Assembly (NCBI RefSeq): GCF_010389155.1
Contig: NC_057768.1
Span: 25,243,966 to 25,307,965, forward strand
Source: Erigeron canadensis
Taxonomy: Eukaryota > Streptophyta > Magnoliopsida > Asterales > Asteraceae
Length of the DNA: 64,000 nucleotides
Direction: 5' to 3'
A program made the position numbers and the translations under genes. Under the pieces are notes generated by a model, which was given only the letters and a program-made list of their open reading frames with translations, did not search any database and was not told the DNA's origin. Below, piece by piece: positions 32,794-45,991 of this stretch. Each line of letters starts with the position of its first letter. Within the stretch, counting starts at the first letter, position 1.

Positions 32794-35239
32794 TATTTCC
32801 CAATATTATTCCATATTTAATTGCAATTTCAGATTTCGCATTACTATTACTTTTACTTTATGAGGAAATTATTTGTTTTTATTATCGTTACCATTAAAAA
32901 AGTAAATCTATCCGAAAATGACACTTGTCAGGTGCCAACCTGAGCAAGACTAGCAGCTGGTGGGTTTACATGAAATTATTAATTAATTTCCACTTTTCTT
33001 AGGTAATCATAGTGATTAGTTTGAATTTTTACTTGTAAGTCGACAAATGAATTATGTGTGTGCGTGTGTTTTAGGGCTTCCAAATTTCGTTTTTATATTT
33101 AAAACCTTGATCATATCATTCGTAATTAAAGAGTTTTTGTACAAGGTACCGTCTTTTAAGAATTTAGATCGAGACCCTATCACATAAGAAATTCCTCACA
33201 TAACTACGATTTTGGTAATTCCAGTTTTTATTACAAATAATGTAAACAAAGCTCGTCAGCTTATTCTGTGAATTGAAGTTGGGACTTAATTTGGGATTCC
33301 AGGTGGCTAACTTGAAATCTATTGCATAATAAAAATAATATTCAGATCTTAGGAGGTATGAGAAAACTAAAAAAAATATCATTATTTTTTTCTCTAAACA
33401 ACAATTTGACATATATTAATAAGCAAGCTAGTGACTTTACTTCGGCGAAGGACTAAAAGATACCACATATAAATGGGAATTGATATTTATAACATTGTTT
33501 TTTATTATTTTAGTATATTGTACAAGTGAAACAAATGGTACAAATAGTTAATGCATAAAATGTGGTAGCTTTATTGAAATATATGGTATTTATATCATCT
33601 CCATATAAATATGCCATAATGATAAACTAAATAACTAAATTATCATTACTACTACGACAATGAATCCTAAAATTAGAAAAGAGAACTATATAATAAATAA
33701 TATCTATGCTAGAAGAATTGTTTTATTAGAAGACCACGTTATTTCTAAGCCTACAAATAATTACGAGTATAACATATTGCCTAGACAATGTTATTGTACT
33801 TCTTCGTTGAGTGTAACCCCAAAATCCACTCTAAAATATTGGTAGGTTGCGCATCGAAAATATCGACTTGATCGAATAATGTTGCTAACGTTATTATAAC
33901 CTCGATTGTTAATTAGTTATTCACACATTGGTTGTATGCAAACATATCTATATAATTAACCTAACTACCTTAAGATAGATGGACTATTTTCAGAAATAAC
34001 TTCAATCATCTTGTAGATAGTAAAGATCTAACATTTGACATTTATACGTAAAAGTAAGAAATTTTATACTCGATCCCACCCTACTTGCTAATATGAAGTA
34101 AATGTGATTGTACGTATGTGTTTAGTTTTTATTTTTCTTGTATTTGAGAGTTATCCTTAATGGTTAAGTTATTTTTGCACCTGTGGGTTCCATAAAGGCA
34201 CACTTTCACCTTGCTAGTTGGTATCACACGTGATCTACGGACTTTTCTTCTCCCTTTACTTGTCGACATGTGTATATTTGTATTAGTGACCAGACTCGTT
34301 CATTAGACGGGTAGTCTTGAAATATATTATCAAAATTAATATGATTCGAGCAATCATCAATATGACCAATATCACAACTTAATCAGTACGAAAGCTAAAG
34401 GAGAAACATATAAAAATTAACCTCATATATATAAATATTAATTAAAGTTTACCTTTTTTTTTCCTCAAAATTTAGTTAAATAAAAAATTTGCAATAAAGT
34501 ATATAATTTAAAAAATACATACCAATTCATCAACAAAGACCATCTCGAACGTTTTGACTTTCTTCGGGTTATTCCACTACGAAACAGTCCATACATGCAC
34601 AACACAGAGTCGTAGATGATGGTTAACATGTGTTGGCTTAAGATCTTGAAGATTAACTAATGTGGTCTTATTTTTTATTGTTGAAAAATAAGCCATAATG
34701 AACCTATAATAGAAAACAAACTAAATTAAAAGAGATAATAATTACAATAACATAAGAATTAAATGTTAGATAATAATAATAATAATGATTAAATATGAAC
34801 AAAGTATATAAAATAAAAAAACCCTTTTGGTAGTTGATCGTAGGTTTTTTTTTTTACCGTAAATTATTTTTATGGTTGAGAATATGTGAGAATTTTTTCA
34901 AGGTTGCATATATTGATAAATAATTTTTTGGAGACTTCTAAGGATAAAAAGAGTTTTTAATTAATAATAAGGTCGATCATTTATTAAATTGAATAAAAAA
35001 TTTAAAAAAATAGATGATTAATAAGGATGGATGATTAGGCTCAAAAGGGGGAATTAGGGGTGCTAAGTGTACCCTCAACCTCCTCTTTTAGTTATATTAT
35101 AGATTTTGTTTTTTGAAGGAGTTATTTGCAAGATAAGAGCATGGGGTATGGTGCTTCGATGCCGATCACGAACCGTCATGATTTCTAAAATTTAAAAAAT
35201 GAAATAGAATATCATTAAAAGTGGAAATAATATAAGTAT

Positions 35240-35690
35240 TGATGAGAAAAAGTGCCTACGCATTGCGGCGGTGAGATGGTAGGGGTAATAGGTCATAGGA
35301 GGTGATAAGCCATAAAGTGTGATAGCCAAATGTCTTATCCATACGGGATCCGCCCTCGCATTTAAAAATTCGTCGAAAGTATATTAAATGACATCTCTAA
35401 TGAAAAAGCATGAAATTTTAAAAACACCCATACAATTTTTATAATTTATCGATATACGATTTTTAAGATAAAAGATTTTGAATGAATTAGATAAATAAAA
35501 TGATTTATGTAGAAGAGAGAAAAAAATGAGTGGTTGAGATCTAAGGATATTATAGGTATATTAGCTAAGGATGTTTAAATTAGTGAATAAAGAAGAGGGG
35601 TATTTTAGGTATTTCAAATCATGAATCGAGATTTTCAAAAAAGGCAAAATGTTTTATAAAAAAGTATAGATACAGAAATATAGATATAGA
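35240..35690 (-). mobile_element. Decayed non-autonomous Helitron-like element
   Basis: The left part, GTGCCTACGCATTGCGGCGG, resembles the GC hairpin of Helitron 3' ends read on the - strand. The right edge AGAAATATAGATATAGA followed by T matches the 5' TC start of the Helitron in the reductase intron (TATAGATATAGA, then T). The CTAG terminus itself is lost. Assignment rests on this likeness. Confidence 0.4.
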
Positions 35691-36533
35691 TAACATGAGT
35701 CACTAATAAACTGAAACTAGTGACTAGGAAGGAAGAACTAGCACAATATCCGTACGTTGTCCGGGTTACTTATTAATCTATTTATTTTTTATAAAACTTA
35801 CACCTCTCAATCTATACTTTTATTAATAGATAGACAAAAAAAACATATTAACACAAATATCTAAATATCATTACCTAGTTAATAGTTTATAACTATTTTA
35901 ACTTAAACATTGCACAAAATAAAATATCTACCGAGAAAAAAAAACCTTGCTCACATTTACAAAATCTCACATGAAAATGATGACCATGAGAATTATACAT
36001 ATGCCGAGAATCAATTGATCAAACATCAAAGTCATATGCCATTATTTGTATTTTTTTTTTTTTTTACAACAAATTTATTTTACTTCTAAACTAATTCAAA
36101 TAATTCTAAACAACTACTACTTATTAAGAGTGAACCTAGGAACCAAAACGTAAAACCCATATTAACCGGCCACAATTGGATCTCAAAAACTAAACTATAA
36201 ACTTTTTATGCTATCTTTATATACAACTCTGAAAGTTTATGAAATTACACGTAGAAATAAGAAAGACACTAAACAACACCATAATACATGTGTATTCATG
36301 CAACCAATATCAAATATACAAAAACTACTAACACATTAAAATAGTTTAATATGGTACATAATATGCAGGCACAAAAAGAACATCACTTTATATGTATGTA
36401 ATACCAAGTTATATAACAACTGTCCAAAGAAACCTACTAAAAAAAATATGGAGTAGACTATAAATAATATTTCACTCTTTCTGTTTTCAATCTGTATGAT
36501 CACATATACACTAACAAAGTCAATTCGACAAAC

Positions 36534-36641
36534 ATGAACAAAATATCATCAGAAGACTCAATTTTTGGAAGAGATGAAAATCAATTGGCTTTTGATGTTG
36601 GACGCAGAACCTGCAGGGGTGGCAGCATTGGAGCCGCTTAG
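36534..36641 (+). CDS. Possible 35-codon small reading frame of unknown kind
   Basis: An ATG at 36534 opens 35 codons (MNKISSEDSIFGRDENQLAF, then DVGRRTCRGG) and stops at 36641. It follows a TATA-like TATAAATA (36459-36466) by about 70 bases. I recognise no family. There is no signal peptide. The second half overlaps an imperfect inverted repeat (36592-36683), so a structured RNA or plain chance are alternatives. Confidence 0.15.
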   Translation: MNKISSEDSIFGRDENQLAFDVGRRTCRGGSIGAA

Positions 36642-37261
36642 CTACTTAGGCTCACCCTGCAGTTGAACCCGCTTTCATATCAACACTGTCAAAAACAGTT
36701 AAAGATTGATGCAACTGTTTACTACAACCCAAACTCTCCCTACTCACGGTTAAGTGGTTCAAATGGTTTTGAGGTTTCACAAATCAACCCAAAAGGGTTG
36801 AATACTTGAATGATTTACCCAAATCGACTTGTTTGCAGGACTTAGGATCTAGATTGCCGGGTCTAATTGTAGAATAGTAAAAATCTCAAGAGCAAATAAA
36901 TATTTTCAAGGTAGAGAAAGGAGACTCCAAATAAATATTAGGGAGATGCCTGAAAAACAGGGATATTAGTTGTTGTTTACGAGTATCTTTTTTTATTTAT
37001 TTATTTAACCCACGTTCATATGGGTAACAACCCATCACCCATGCATCCGGTTTAAAATGTCTAAATAGTAGGGGTTTTAGTTATTTTTCTTTATCTTGGA
37101 TAAGTAGTTGTTTATCTTGGTCTTTTAATTATCCACCTTTATAAATATGAGCAACAACCCATCCGTATTAAAAGGTTGAATTTGTAAGGCTAGGATTAGA
37201 AGACTTTTTGATCGGATGGACATAGATAAATAAAAACTTGAAGCACCGGCAACAATATATA

Positions 37262-38305
37262 CTAGATATTTTACCTCGCGCGATGCGCGGCTAGTTAAAA
37301 AGGTTATTTTATGCATTAATAAATAGCTATTCTATAGGCTTATTATGTTGAAATTGATTATGTTATAGTTAATGGTTAATTTCTGGATTAATCTGGTCAT
37401 CTTTTGTCTTTTTTGACATGTCGATATCACAGTCACTAAACCTACTATAGTGATTACACACCAACATTTAACCTAAGATATTTTGATATCATCAACAAAT
37501 CAAACGTAAATCGATAATGTAGCATGATATCTATATATTCATCAAACGAAATAATATATACAAAGTAAAAAAACTAAACATGACAAAAATTTAGTCATAT
37601 AAAATACACATAAATACAATACGAATAAGTAAAAAACTAATAAGATAAATAAGAGAAAATCATTATAGTTTTTGCTTTCAGTTATGCTGAAATGATGGAA
37701 AAAAAACCTTATGTAGTGACGGGAAAAAATAATCCTAAACACAATTAGGAAATAAAGTATTTTATCTCCAACAATCAAGAAATTCATTCGTAAAACTCAA
37801 AATAACTACTATTATCATTATAAAATAGACATTTTTTTGTGGCTAGAATAACCAATTTTGGTTAAGGTTTCGGCCAAGAGAACGAAGGAGAAACAACAAA
37901 ATTGTTTGGTCGTGTATAACCTAATAATATTTTTTAAATAAATTTTAAAATTTGATATATAGTCTTCAAAGTTGTATATATTTTAATAAATAATATTATT
38001 TATGTCAAATATCATTGCCAAATTAATAGATGTATTGGACGTCTTCTTATATCTTAATATGGGTTTTGAGTTTTGTTTTTAAATTTTGTGTATATAGTTT
38101 TGATTTAATATTTTATGTTATATTTAATAAAATAAATTACATTGGTTTGAGAATAAATAGAGGTTATAAGATAAATACTGTAAAAAAAGTATGCAGATGC
38201 CACGTAGGATACAATTCTATGTGGCAATGTTTAATGCTAGTTTTAGGTTGAAAGAAGGGTTTAAAAGGCTAGGATTTTTACTGTTTTAATATATATATAT
38301 ATAGA
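37262..38305 (-). mobile_element. Non-autonomous Helitron, 1044 bp
   Basis: Read on the - strand, the element starts TCTATATATATATATT and ends with a GC hairpin (GCCGCGCATCGCGCG) followed by AAAATATCTAG. It lies exactly between a host A (37261) and T (38306), the AT target that Helitrons use without duplicating it. There is no Rep/helicase coding. A stretch near its start (+ strand about 38190-38280, with CACGTAGGATACAATTC and TATGTGGCAATG) is shared with the Helitron at 51461. Confidence 0.7.
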
Positions 38306-38320
38306 TTGGTATACGGTAGA

Positions 38321-38532
38321 AGAATAACTTTATAAATTAAAAACCAATTGAAAAATACTTCATGATTATGATAAATTAACAACGAAGAAAACTGTGAAAC
38401 ATAATATATGTATAGATAGATTATTAAGAATAACTTTATAAATTAAAAACCAATTGAAAAATAATTCAAGATTATGATAAATTAACAACGAAGAAAACTG
38501 TGAAACATAATATATGTATAGATAGATTATTA
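38321..38532. repeat. Recent tandem duplication of a 106-bp unit
   Basis: AGAATAACTTTATAAATTAA begins at 38321 and again at 38427. The two copies run side by side to about 38532 with only a few differences (TACTTCATG versus TAATTCAAG). The unit is AT-rich and non-coding and starts 15 bases right of the Helitron at 37262-38305. A shorter repeat, TTATTACTAATGTGTTTTTA, follows at about 38550-38600. Confidence 0.9.
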
Positions 38533-39023
38533 TAAAGGGCTTATTTTTATTATTACTAATGTGTTTTTATTTATTACTAATGTGTTTTTATTTATTTTTA
38601 TTACTAATAATTTAAAGAATAACTTATGTAACTTATATAATAAATAAAAAATAAAAATTTGTAATATTTTGCGTACTGCATCGTCCTATATCCATAACTT
38701 CCAAAAACTGATAAAGTGATTAAAAAGAAAAAAATTGATGTGGTGATAAATTGACATTTTAAATGGTTATGCATAAAACAACCATATCTCATGCTCTAAT
38801 ATATACCTTTAGACTATGGTAACTTTTGAAAAGTCAGCCTTAAAAAAAATTTTTTGGAAAGTTGTCTATTGACACAATGTCGTACAAATAGAGTGATGTA
38901 AAAGTTTTAGAGTTACTTTATCGACATAAATGTCGCATAGTGTTTCACCAAAAATAAATAAATTAGTAATATATGAAAGTATGTGATTTTTCTTTCCAAA
39001 TCCAAAGTCTAAAATAAGATCAT

Positions 39024-39277
39024 TAGGGATGGCAACGAGTGAAAAAAAAACCATTAACTGTGGATACCGTCATGGACGGGTATTTCGATACATTTTACCC
39101 GTGGATACTTAACGGGTATAAATGTGTACCCATTTGTTGGTCGCGGATGGTGGATATACCATATCAGTCATGGATATATCCGTCCCGTGAACCTGTGATA
39201 TCCGTTAATGAGATCCGTGATATATTAATATGATAACCCGTCAAACCCGCACACTATTTTCAATTTTATATAAAGTT

Positions 39278-39324
<47 letters not shown>

Positions 39325-39672
39325 TAAATATTAGTAAACTTGTAAAAAAAAAATTTACATTTTCTGTTTAAAGTTTTGCTCTGATCATCATGTTAGTCCA
39401 TTATTTTTGTTTCCAAAGTTCAATTCCGATTTACTTAACATTCGTTGACAGTATGTTTTTTTTTTATTTCTATGATTGTTAGTATTAGATTTTTTTTAGG
39501 TTATATAGAATCTGTGGATCTACCCGTGAACTTATATAACCGCGGATAATAAACATAGATTATATATTTAACCTGTTTGCGGATATCCGCGAATTGACGG
39601 ATCAAGAAAAACTCGTGTGGATGTTAATGGGAAAAGGATATCCGCACCCGTTACCTGCGGGTGCCATCCCTA
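39024..39672. mobile_element. hAT-like or foldback element with TAGGGATGGCA ends
   Basis: The left end TAGGGATGGCAACGAG and right end GGGTGCCATCCCTA share an 11-bp inverted terminus, TAGGGATGGCA. The interior has many TGGATA/TATCCGC motifs on both strands, as subterminal repeats of such elements do, plus the compound microsatellite at 39278. No transposase and no clear 8-bp duplication were found. Confidence 0.5.
39278..39324. repeat. Compound microsatellite (TA)n(TG)n(GA)n
   Basis: TA repeats pass directly into TG repeats and then GA repeats over about 47 bp. It lies inside the TAGGGATGGCA-ended element. Confidence 0.95.
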
Positions 39673-40627
39673 CATGCTTATAGCTTGCAAATATGTACGC
39701 AATCTTGCATCTAAAGTTGTTAAAAATAGATCAACGCTGATTTATACATGGTTGATAGATGCAAACATAGTTTTCGACTCGACTCGAAAACTTGAGTTTT
39801 TGAGCCGTAACTCAAAACATAACTTGAATCGTAAAAGTCAAGATATTAGATATTTGATAATACACATTTTTATGATAATCGCTGTTGGCTTAACAATATT
39901 GAGGGTTAGGCATGGGCTTGAGGCCCCCAAAATACAAAGACCCCCAATTTTTTATATTTTAGGCTTAATATTTTAATTAGACTTTAAACTTGTAAGCTAG
40001 CCATTAGTGTTTTACAAACTACAATCCACAAAAAAGTACGAACTAGCAACGTCGACATGTCTACCACCACCAGGTCCACCAGTGGCGTCCATGCTATTAG
40101 GTTCACCGCTCGCCTTTTGTAATTCATTTTTATTTTTACTGTTATTAATGTTAACTAATTTGTAAATTTGATTTTAATGATTAAAAAAATCTATAATCTA
40201 GTGAGCGAGTCCCCCAAAATTGATTTTGTTTAAGGCCTCGAAAAACTTCAAGGCGACACTAATGATAATTTACAAAAAAATTTTATACAGGTATAATATA
40301 ATATTTATATAATATATGTATTAAACTAAAAATATAAGAATATTATTGATATAAAATCAAATTGAAAAACATATAAAAAATAATGTTAAAAATGTTAATA
40401 ATAATAATTTAAGTTGTTTTTAGTTGCGACTCGGAAGATGACTCGCATCGACTTGGAACGTGACTCACATCGACTCGGACGAGTTTGTAGCAAAGTCGAG
40501 TTATTCATCGAATCGTCTAGTTTTCACTTTATTTTAACTCGACTCATACGAATAGACTTCTCTTACGAGTTTGACAGCTATAAATGCAAATATATGATTA
40601 ATGATATTGCAGATGTATATATGAATT
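39673..40627. other. Spacer without a recognised gene
   Basis: Short open frames here resemble nothing known. Near 40430-40560 CGACTCG/CGAGTCG-type motifs recur in both orientations, as if part of an old element, but no ends could be set. Confidence 0.35.
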
Positions 40628-40758
40628 GGGGAGTGATATATCTACAACAGTTTTTTGCCATTCACAATAAATGAACATATTATACTATACAGTGTACAAG
40701 TGTATAAGACATACACTGTTGTAGATGGCTAAAAATTGTTGTAGATATATCATTTCCC
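40628..40758. mobile_element. 131-bp Mutator-like MITE with 9-bp target duplication
   Basis: The ends GGGGAGTGATATATCTACAA and TTGTAGATATATCATTTCCC form an inverted repeat with a few mismatches over about 30 bp. The 9 bp ATATGAATT flank it on both sides (40619-40627 and 40759-40767). A 9-bp duplication is characteristic of Mutator-like elements. It has no coding capacity. Confidence 0.75.
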
Positions 40759-40767
40759 ATATGAATT

Positions 40768-43700
40768 ATATGGCTCTGTTAAGTGTTTAGATACAAGAGC
40801 CAAAGGAAAGTGTTCTGCACGTCATCACCAAAAATGTCATATACGTAATATTGTACTTTAAAAAAACTATTAAATATGTCTGTTGTATAGCCAAAATTTG
40901 ATGGGCGAATTATCACTTGGAGCCAAAATACTCATCAAGGGTTCAAATTCAACTTTATATGTAATCCATAATTTCCATATTCCATATATTTTAAGTTACT
41001 AACATATACAAAAACCATCTCTAGTGGTATCTTCATTTTTATAATCTTAAAGCTGTCACATTAATTATATTTTTAAATATCCTTATAAATTCTTATAAAT
41101 TTTAATCTCCAATTTACTAATTATACAAAAATACTTATATCCATAACATATATTTAATATACAAAAATAAGATAAACGAAGGATTTCTATCAAACATATA
41201 CTTAGGTGATGATTTTTGCCCACATATACCAAATAATTATATATTTCAATGGTTAAGAAATATATAAGGATATATACCCTTAATAATAACTATTAAAGAT
41301 GTTCTAAGTATGTTATGAAGAAATACTTTATTGAGAGTATGAATGACAATGAGTCAGATGTTGTCAGAATACATATATATTTATATTTATTTTATTAATT
41401 TTATCATTTATATACATATCCATTTTTTTTATCATTCAATTCATATCCATATACGTATATAAATTCATTTGAAAAATTTTATCCATCCATATTCAATAGA
41501 TGAGATGGATAAATGAATATCTATTGCCTTTATGATATTTTCACAACAAACCAACTTAAAATGTGTATTAACATCTTTGTCATTGATAAATATGTTGTTC
41601 CAACTTTTTACAATCACAAGCTATGGTTTTTTCTATATTATACAATCAAAAGTCACTATTTAGTATTCTAGCTTGTACAACCAAAAAACATAATGTATTT
41701 TACAATTTTTGCAATCTAAAAGTCTAAAGTATTGAATAAAATGACAAAGTTATTTAGATATCACTACCGGCTCAATTTTGTTTGCATATTTTTTTGTTAC
41801 AACATTAATATTATAAGAATACACCACCACAAAAGTTATAAGCTAGTTATATATACATTTAACAAATATGTAATATATGTTAAACAGATATACATTTATT
41901 TATTTATAATATAAATAAAAATCACAACACTTAATTAATTTCGGGTTAATGAAATATATTGATGACAAATTTTCATTTATATCCACTCCATTAAACATTT
42001 ATATTTGTTTCACATTTAATATTCATCCAATTAATGTTATCTATCGGATTATCATTGGATCGAATTCATTACCAAATTTAGAGTGTTTATAGTTGCATCC
42101 TCTTGCATATATGTAGCTTGATACTTGGCTTCGTCTAATAGCAAGATGACAAATAGAGTAATTATAGGAAAAATAAATGGAAACGCATGAGTCACAAATC
42201 CATCCCACCAAATTAAGTTGGCATTACATTTTCTCTATGAAATCTAGAGAAAGAATTTTTAATGTTATCTACAAGAGACTTTCAGTACAAAGTAGTTTGA
42301 AGGAGTTCAAAGTAACCTTATCTATATGCTTCAAATTAATGACCCAGCTTGTAATTTTCCGCAACCAACTTTAAAGACTTTTCGGATATTGTTGAGGTGT
42401 GGCAAAGCATGTAATACTAATTCATCAAGTGAGTTGAAGGTCGGAAACAAATAAAGTTATTAAGGGAGCGGAGTCATGGAGATAGACCTCGATTTCTATA
42501 TCATCGTATCGAACCAGACATTTGGAGAGTTCTTAGGACCAAATTCCTTTAATAAGAAGTCTGTCAAGAGAGCCAAACACAAATACGGAATGCCGGGTAT
42601 TTATATTGAAAATGTGTTTCCGAATGACGTTGAACATAATTTTTTTTGTTGAGCCGGGACAAAAATGCAAAACATGTGATGCACTTAGGCACGTGCACGG
42701 GTCAAAACCCGACTTGACCCATGCAAACCTGTGACCCGGCAAAACAACAAAATCGAACCAGTTACCCGGGCGGGTCAGCTTGGTTCGGGTTTGGGCCGAT
42801 ATATATGGTTTGGTTTCCAGGTTTAAGGGGCTTTTGTTCTTCACTTGCCAAAACCGGGTCGGAAAAACGTCGTCCAGACGTTACCTGTTGCCCCGACCCA
42901 TTGTAACGAACATGAAAGTTCTAACGCTTAGTCTTGTCTTCCTTAGACACCTTTTAATGACTCCCTTAATTATATGCGAGATAATTGCCTATTGAGTGCT
43001 CAAGCAATTGCGCTGAAACTCGGCGGAGCAACAAAATCAAACCTAAGACCCGGCTCACTACCCCTTCGGGCAGGTAGGTTCGGATCGGGTTAGGGCGTGT
43101 CTGGGCCGGGTTGCGGGTTTTCGAGTCATATGCTTATCCCTAATTGGTGAGGATGGAATAAGGTCGTATAGGTATGAGGTCCCGTACTAATGGTATTGGC
43201 CCAAAATAACCAAAACATGAAACGGGTTTCAGATTCAAAGAAATCCAGATGGGACCGATATGGTACTAGTACTTTCCGATAAATTTAGTGTTCTCCCGGT
43301 ACCAATATGGTACCGGTATTTTACGATAAATTTTAAGAAAAAATGCTCCAAAATAGTAGGGCCAAAGTGGAAGAAAAATATGTTGAACTCGTTGTATAAG
43401 TCAAGTTCGTGACCAGTTTTGGCAACGTGACCCTATATTGATGTTTTTTATGTTTTTATGTAGAAATATATACTATTAATCTGCTGCAAAATATAAGTGG
43501 TGTGCACCAATGACCAGTTTAATAGAAATTTTTATTCATAAAACAAATAAAGAATGTGTTTTTAAGAAATATTTATTATTATTTAATGTATGTATATAAA
43601 AAATTTGCGATAAGCAAATAAATAAAAGAATACCAAACACCCTTACTGGATCACTTAGTTACCTTAAATATATTTGATAAAATCTGCAAGCTAAGAAGAA

Positions 43701-44007
43701 TATTTTAAATACCGGTATGTACCGACCGGTTGTAACAGTAATACCGGATACCGATTCGTAGTCTGGTACAATTAACCCGGTTTTTTGTCTGGTTTTTGTC
43801 CATTTTTCTTGGTAAAACCGTTTTTTTGTTTTTTATTTTTTTGAAATTTTTTTTGAATTATTTCTATAATACTTTAATATTATTTCTTGTTATTTGTAAA
43901 CTTTAAAGCTTTTATTTTATTATAAAATAACTATTGGTATTATTTTTTGGTGGATTGCAATATTATTTTAACTATTTTCGTTAAATAGTAACAAGTTTTA
44001 TAGTATA

Positions 44008-44038
<31 letters not shown>

Positions 44039-45520
44039 GGAAAAGGTTCATCGGATAACCATTTGAATTGGAAGAATCATGAAAACTTTTTAATTATAAC
44101 TTGATGTTCATATGTAAATGAAATATATGTGAACAAATTTATTCGCATATAAACCAATATATACTCTATATTACTCATGTGAATGTTTCTCGTATGAACT
44201 TATTTTATATATATATATATATATATATTAATATAACCATATCTGTAATAACGGCCGATAAAACCAATAATATCAGTAAAACCAGTACCAAGTGTCATTC
44301 TGTTATAACTAAAATACTGATTTTTAAAACATTGAACAACAACCGATAGATTATTAGAATGATAGTTTGTTTAAAGTAAGACAAGTAATTGGTCAAACCA
44401 TATCATGTATGTCTTGAAGGACTTTAGACAAAGATTGGTCTATTTAATTTAGTGAATACACTATCAATAAAGTATTTTCTTATCTTCGATCTTACATCAC
44501 CTATTCAACTCTTTTTTTATTGCATATTTCAACATTGTTTTCTTATACATCTTCGATTTTACATCACCTATTCAACTCTTTTATTATTGCATATTGGTTT
44601 TTCATATATCTGTCTCTAAATTAACTCAAGAGGATATTCGGATACTTTTACAAAAAAACTATCATAAGTTCGAATACATTTTACTTATACTTGATTTTGA
44701 ACTGAAAATCTTATGGTCTGAAGCCTCTCACACGTACACACCCCACAGGCCCACACCCAATACCAATCCACTTATCAACTCTCTCATTTCCCAAATTTAT
44801 AACCATAGTCTAATCTTGATGATATCTAAACAAAAGTGACGTATTATAATTTCCTTAAGCGGTAAATGTCAAAAAAAATAAATTCATACTCTTAATTATC
44901 CAAATTTTATATAATCAAATCCACCAATAACTGAAATTGAATCTTGATTTTCTTCTTAGTTCTTAGAGAGCTCATAGCACCTTCATCCTCGACTTATCCT
45001 TGGCTGATCACTTGTCTATGGGAGGACGAGACTTGTTTAATATTGAATGTGTGATAGATGTTTAATTAAAGGATTAATGCTACAAATGGCGAGGTCTGGA
45101 CTAGTTCTGACATTGGAATTGTTTTAAGGGATTAGTTATTGATCACTCTTTGTCTGATGTGGTGCTGATATGATGCTGATAATGGACTAGCCTTTCAGAA
45201 AGAGACGAGTCTTGCTAATACTTGACTAAAGCTAGAATGAAAAAAGTGAAGCAGAGTCTGTATATATAGTTTGTCTTGCAAAATGTTAAAAAACTGTTAT
45301 GATCGGTCAATGATGTATTACCGTCATATACAGACAACTTGCTTTTGTAAAGGTTATTGCCTATCACGTACTACGTAGTGCCATCAATATTTACTTTTGA
45401 CAAAAACAGATATAATAAGAAATACTGTATGACATCAATAATAATTTTATGAGGACAATTTTTTCTTTTCCCTAGCCAAGCAAAATGTTTAGTAGATCCC
45501 ACATAGCATAGACAATAAGT
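40768..45520. other. Gene-poor repeat-rich spacer left of the bZIP gene
   Basis: No gene is seen. At about 42690-43141 GC-richer sequence with GGGTCAAAACCCG, GGTTCGGGTTTGGG and a right end GCTTATCCCTA looks like another decayed TAGGGAT-ended element. AT microsatellites lie at about 44010-44032 and 44205-44228. At 45060-45220 motifs like GGACTAGTTCTGACATTG recall the 3' part of the Harbinger-like pair at 19769-22075. Confidence 0.4.
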
Positions 45521-45527
45521 AATTGCC

Positions 45528-45537
45528 TATAAATACA
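45528..45537 (+). promoter_or_regulatory. TATA box of the bZIP gene
   Basis: CTATAAATAC is a near-ideal plant TATA box about 85 bases upstream of the bZIP start codon. The leader that follows is CT-rich and contains no upstream ATG from about 45550 to the start. Confidence 0.6.
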
Positions 45538-45622
45538 CAACTCCAAATCCTACATTCTCCCCTTTACTTCTTCCTCTCATCTAATACCCTAGCTAGCTAA
45601 TTAAGATACTCTTAAAACAAGA

Positions 45623-45991
45623 ATGACATCTTGTGATGAGTTTTTGTACCATTTCACTACTAGTGAAATCAATGACATACTTTCCTTGTTTCCCGGGAAG
45701 ACGTCAACTTACCCTGAAGAAGAAGAAGAACAAAGGTATAGAAGAATGACCTCCAATCGTGAATCAGCAAGGCGGTCTAGGCAAAGAAAGAAGAAGCATT
45801 TGGTTGGTGTAATGGACCAGATAAAGCAACTAAGAGCTGATAACAAAGATATGATGAAGCGGTTGACTAGAGTTTTGTATCAATCCCAAAGTCTTGAAAT
45901 GGAAAACAACATGCTCGAGTCCGAGTGCATTCATCTCCATTCAAAATTATCCATTCTATGTCAACTTCTAGCCAACATCCAGTCTCAATGA
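45623..45991 (+). CDS. Small bZIP transcription factor, group S-like
   Basis: This intronless gene encodes 122 aa, a nuclear DNA-binding factor that should dimerise and bind ACGT-type sites by family. The basic region has the invariant spacing: N45-x7-R53 in NRESARRSRQRKK. The zipper follows with heptad positions V, L, M, V, L, L, L, L. The N-terminus is acidic, with a run of five Glu at 32-36, and the C-terminus is short. Size, lack of introns and sequence fit plant group S bZIPs such as the AtbZIP4/5/70-type small factors. It lacks the long leader with upstream frames that marks sucrose-controlled S1 members. The exact orthologue is uncertain. Confidence 0.9.
   Translation: MTSCDEFLYHFTTSEINDILSLFPGKTSTYPEEEEEQRYRRMTSNRESARRSRQRKKKHLVGVMDQIKQLRADNKDMMKRLTRVLYQSQSLEMENNMLESECIHLHSKLSILCQLLANIQSQ

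Larger units (their letters stand above)
32794..37261. other. AT-rich gene-poor spacer with decayed Helitron pieces
   Basis: No established gene. A Helitron-like relic lies at about 35240-35690. An isolated Helitron 3' terminus (- strand) is at 35738-35770, reading CTAGCACAATATCC next to a GTACG/CCGG hairpin. A TATA-like TATAAATA at 36459 precedes a 35-codon frame (36534-36641). The remainder has poly-A/T tracts and nothing recognisable. Confidence 0.4.

Noticed and set aside
42686..43141. Another TAGGGAT-ended DNA element
   Set aside because: Only the right end is recognisable; no matching left end or target duplication was found, so no boundaries are claimed.
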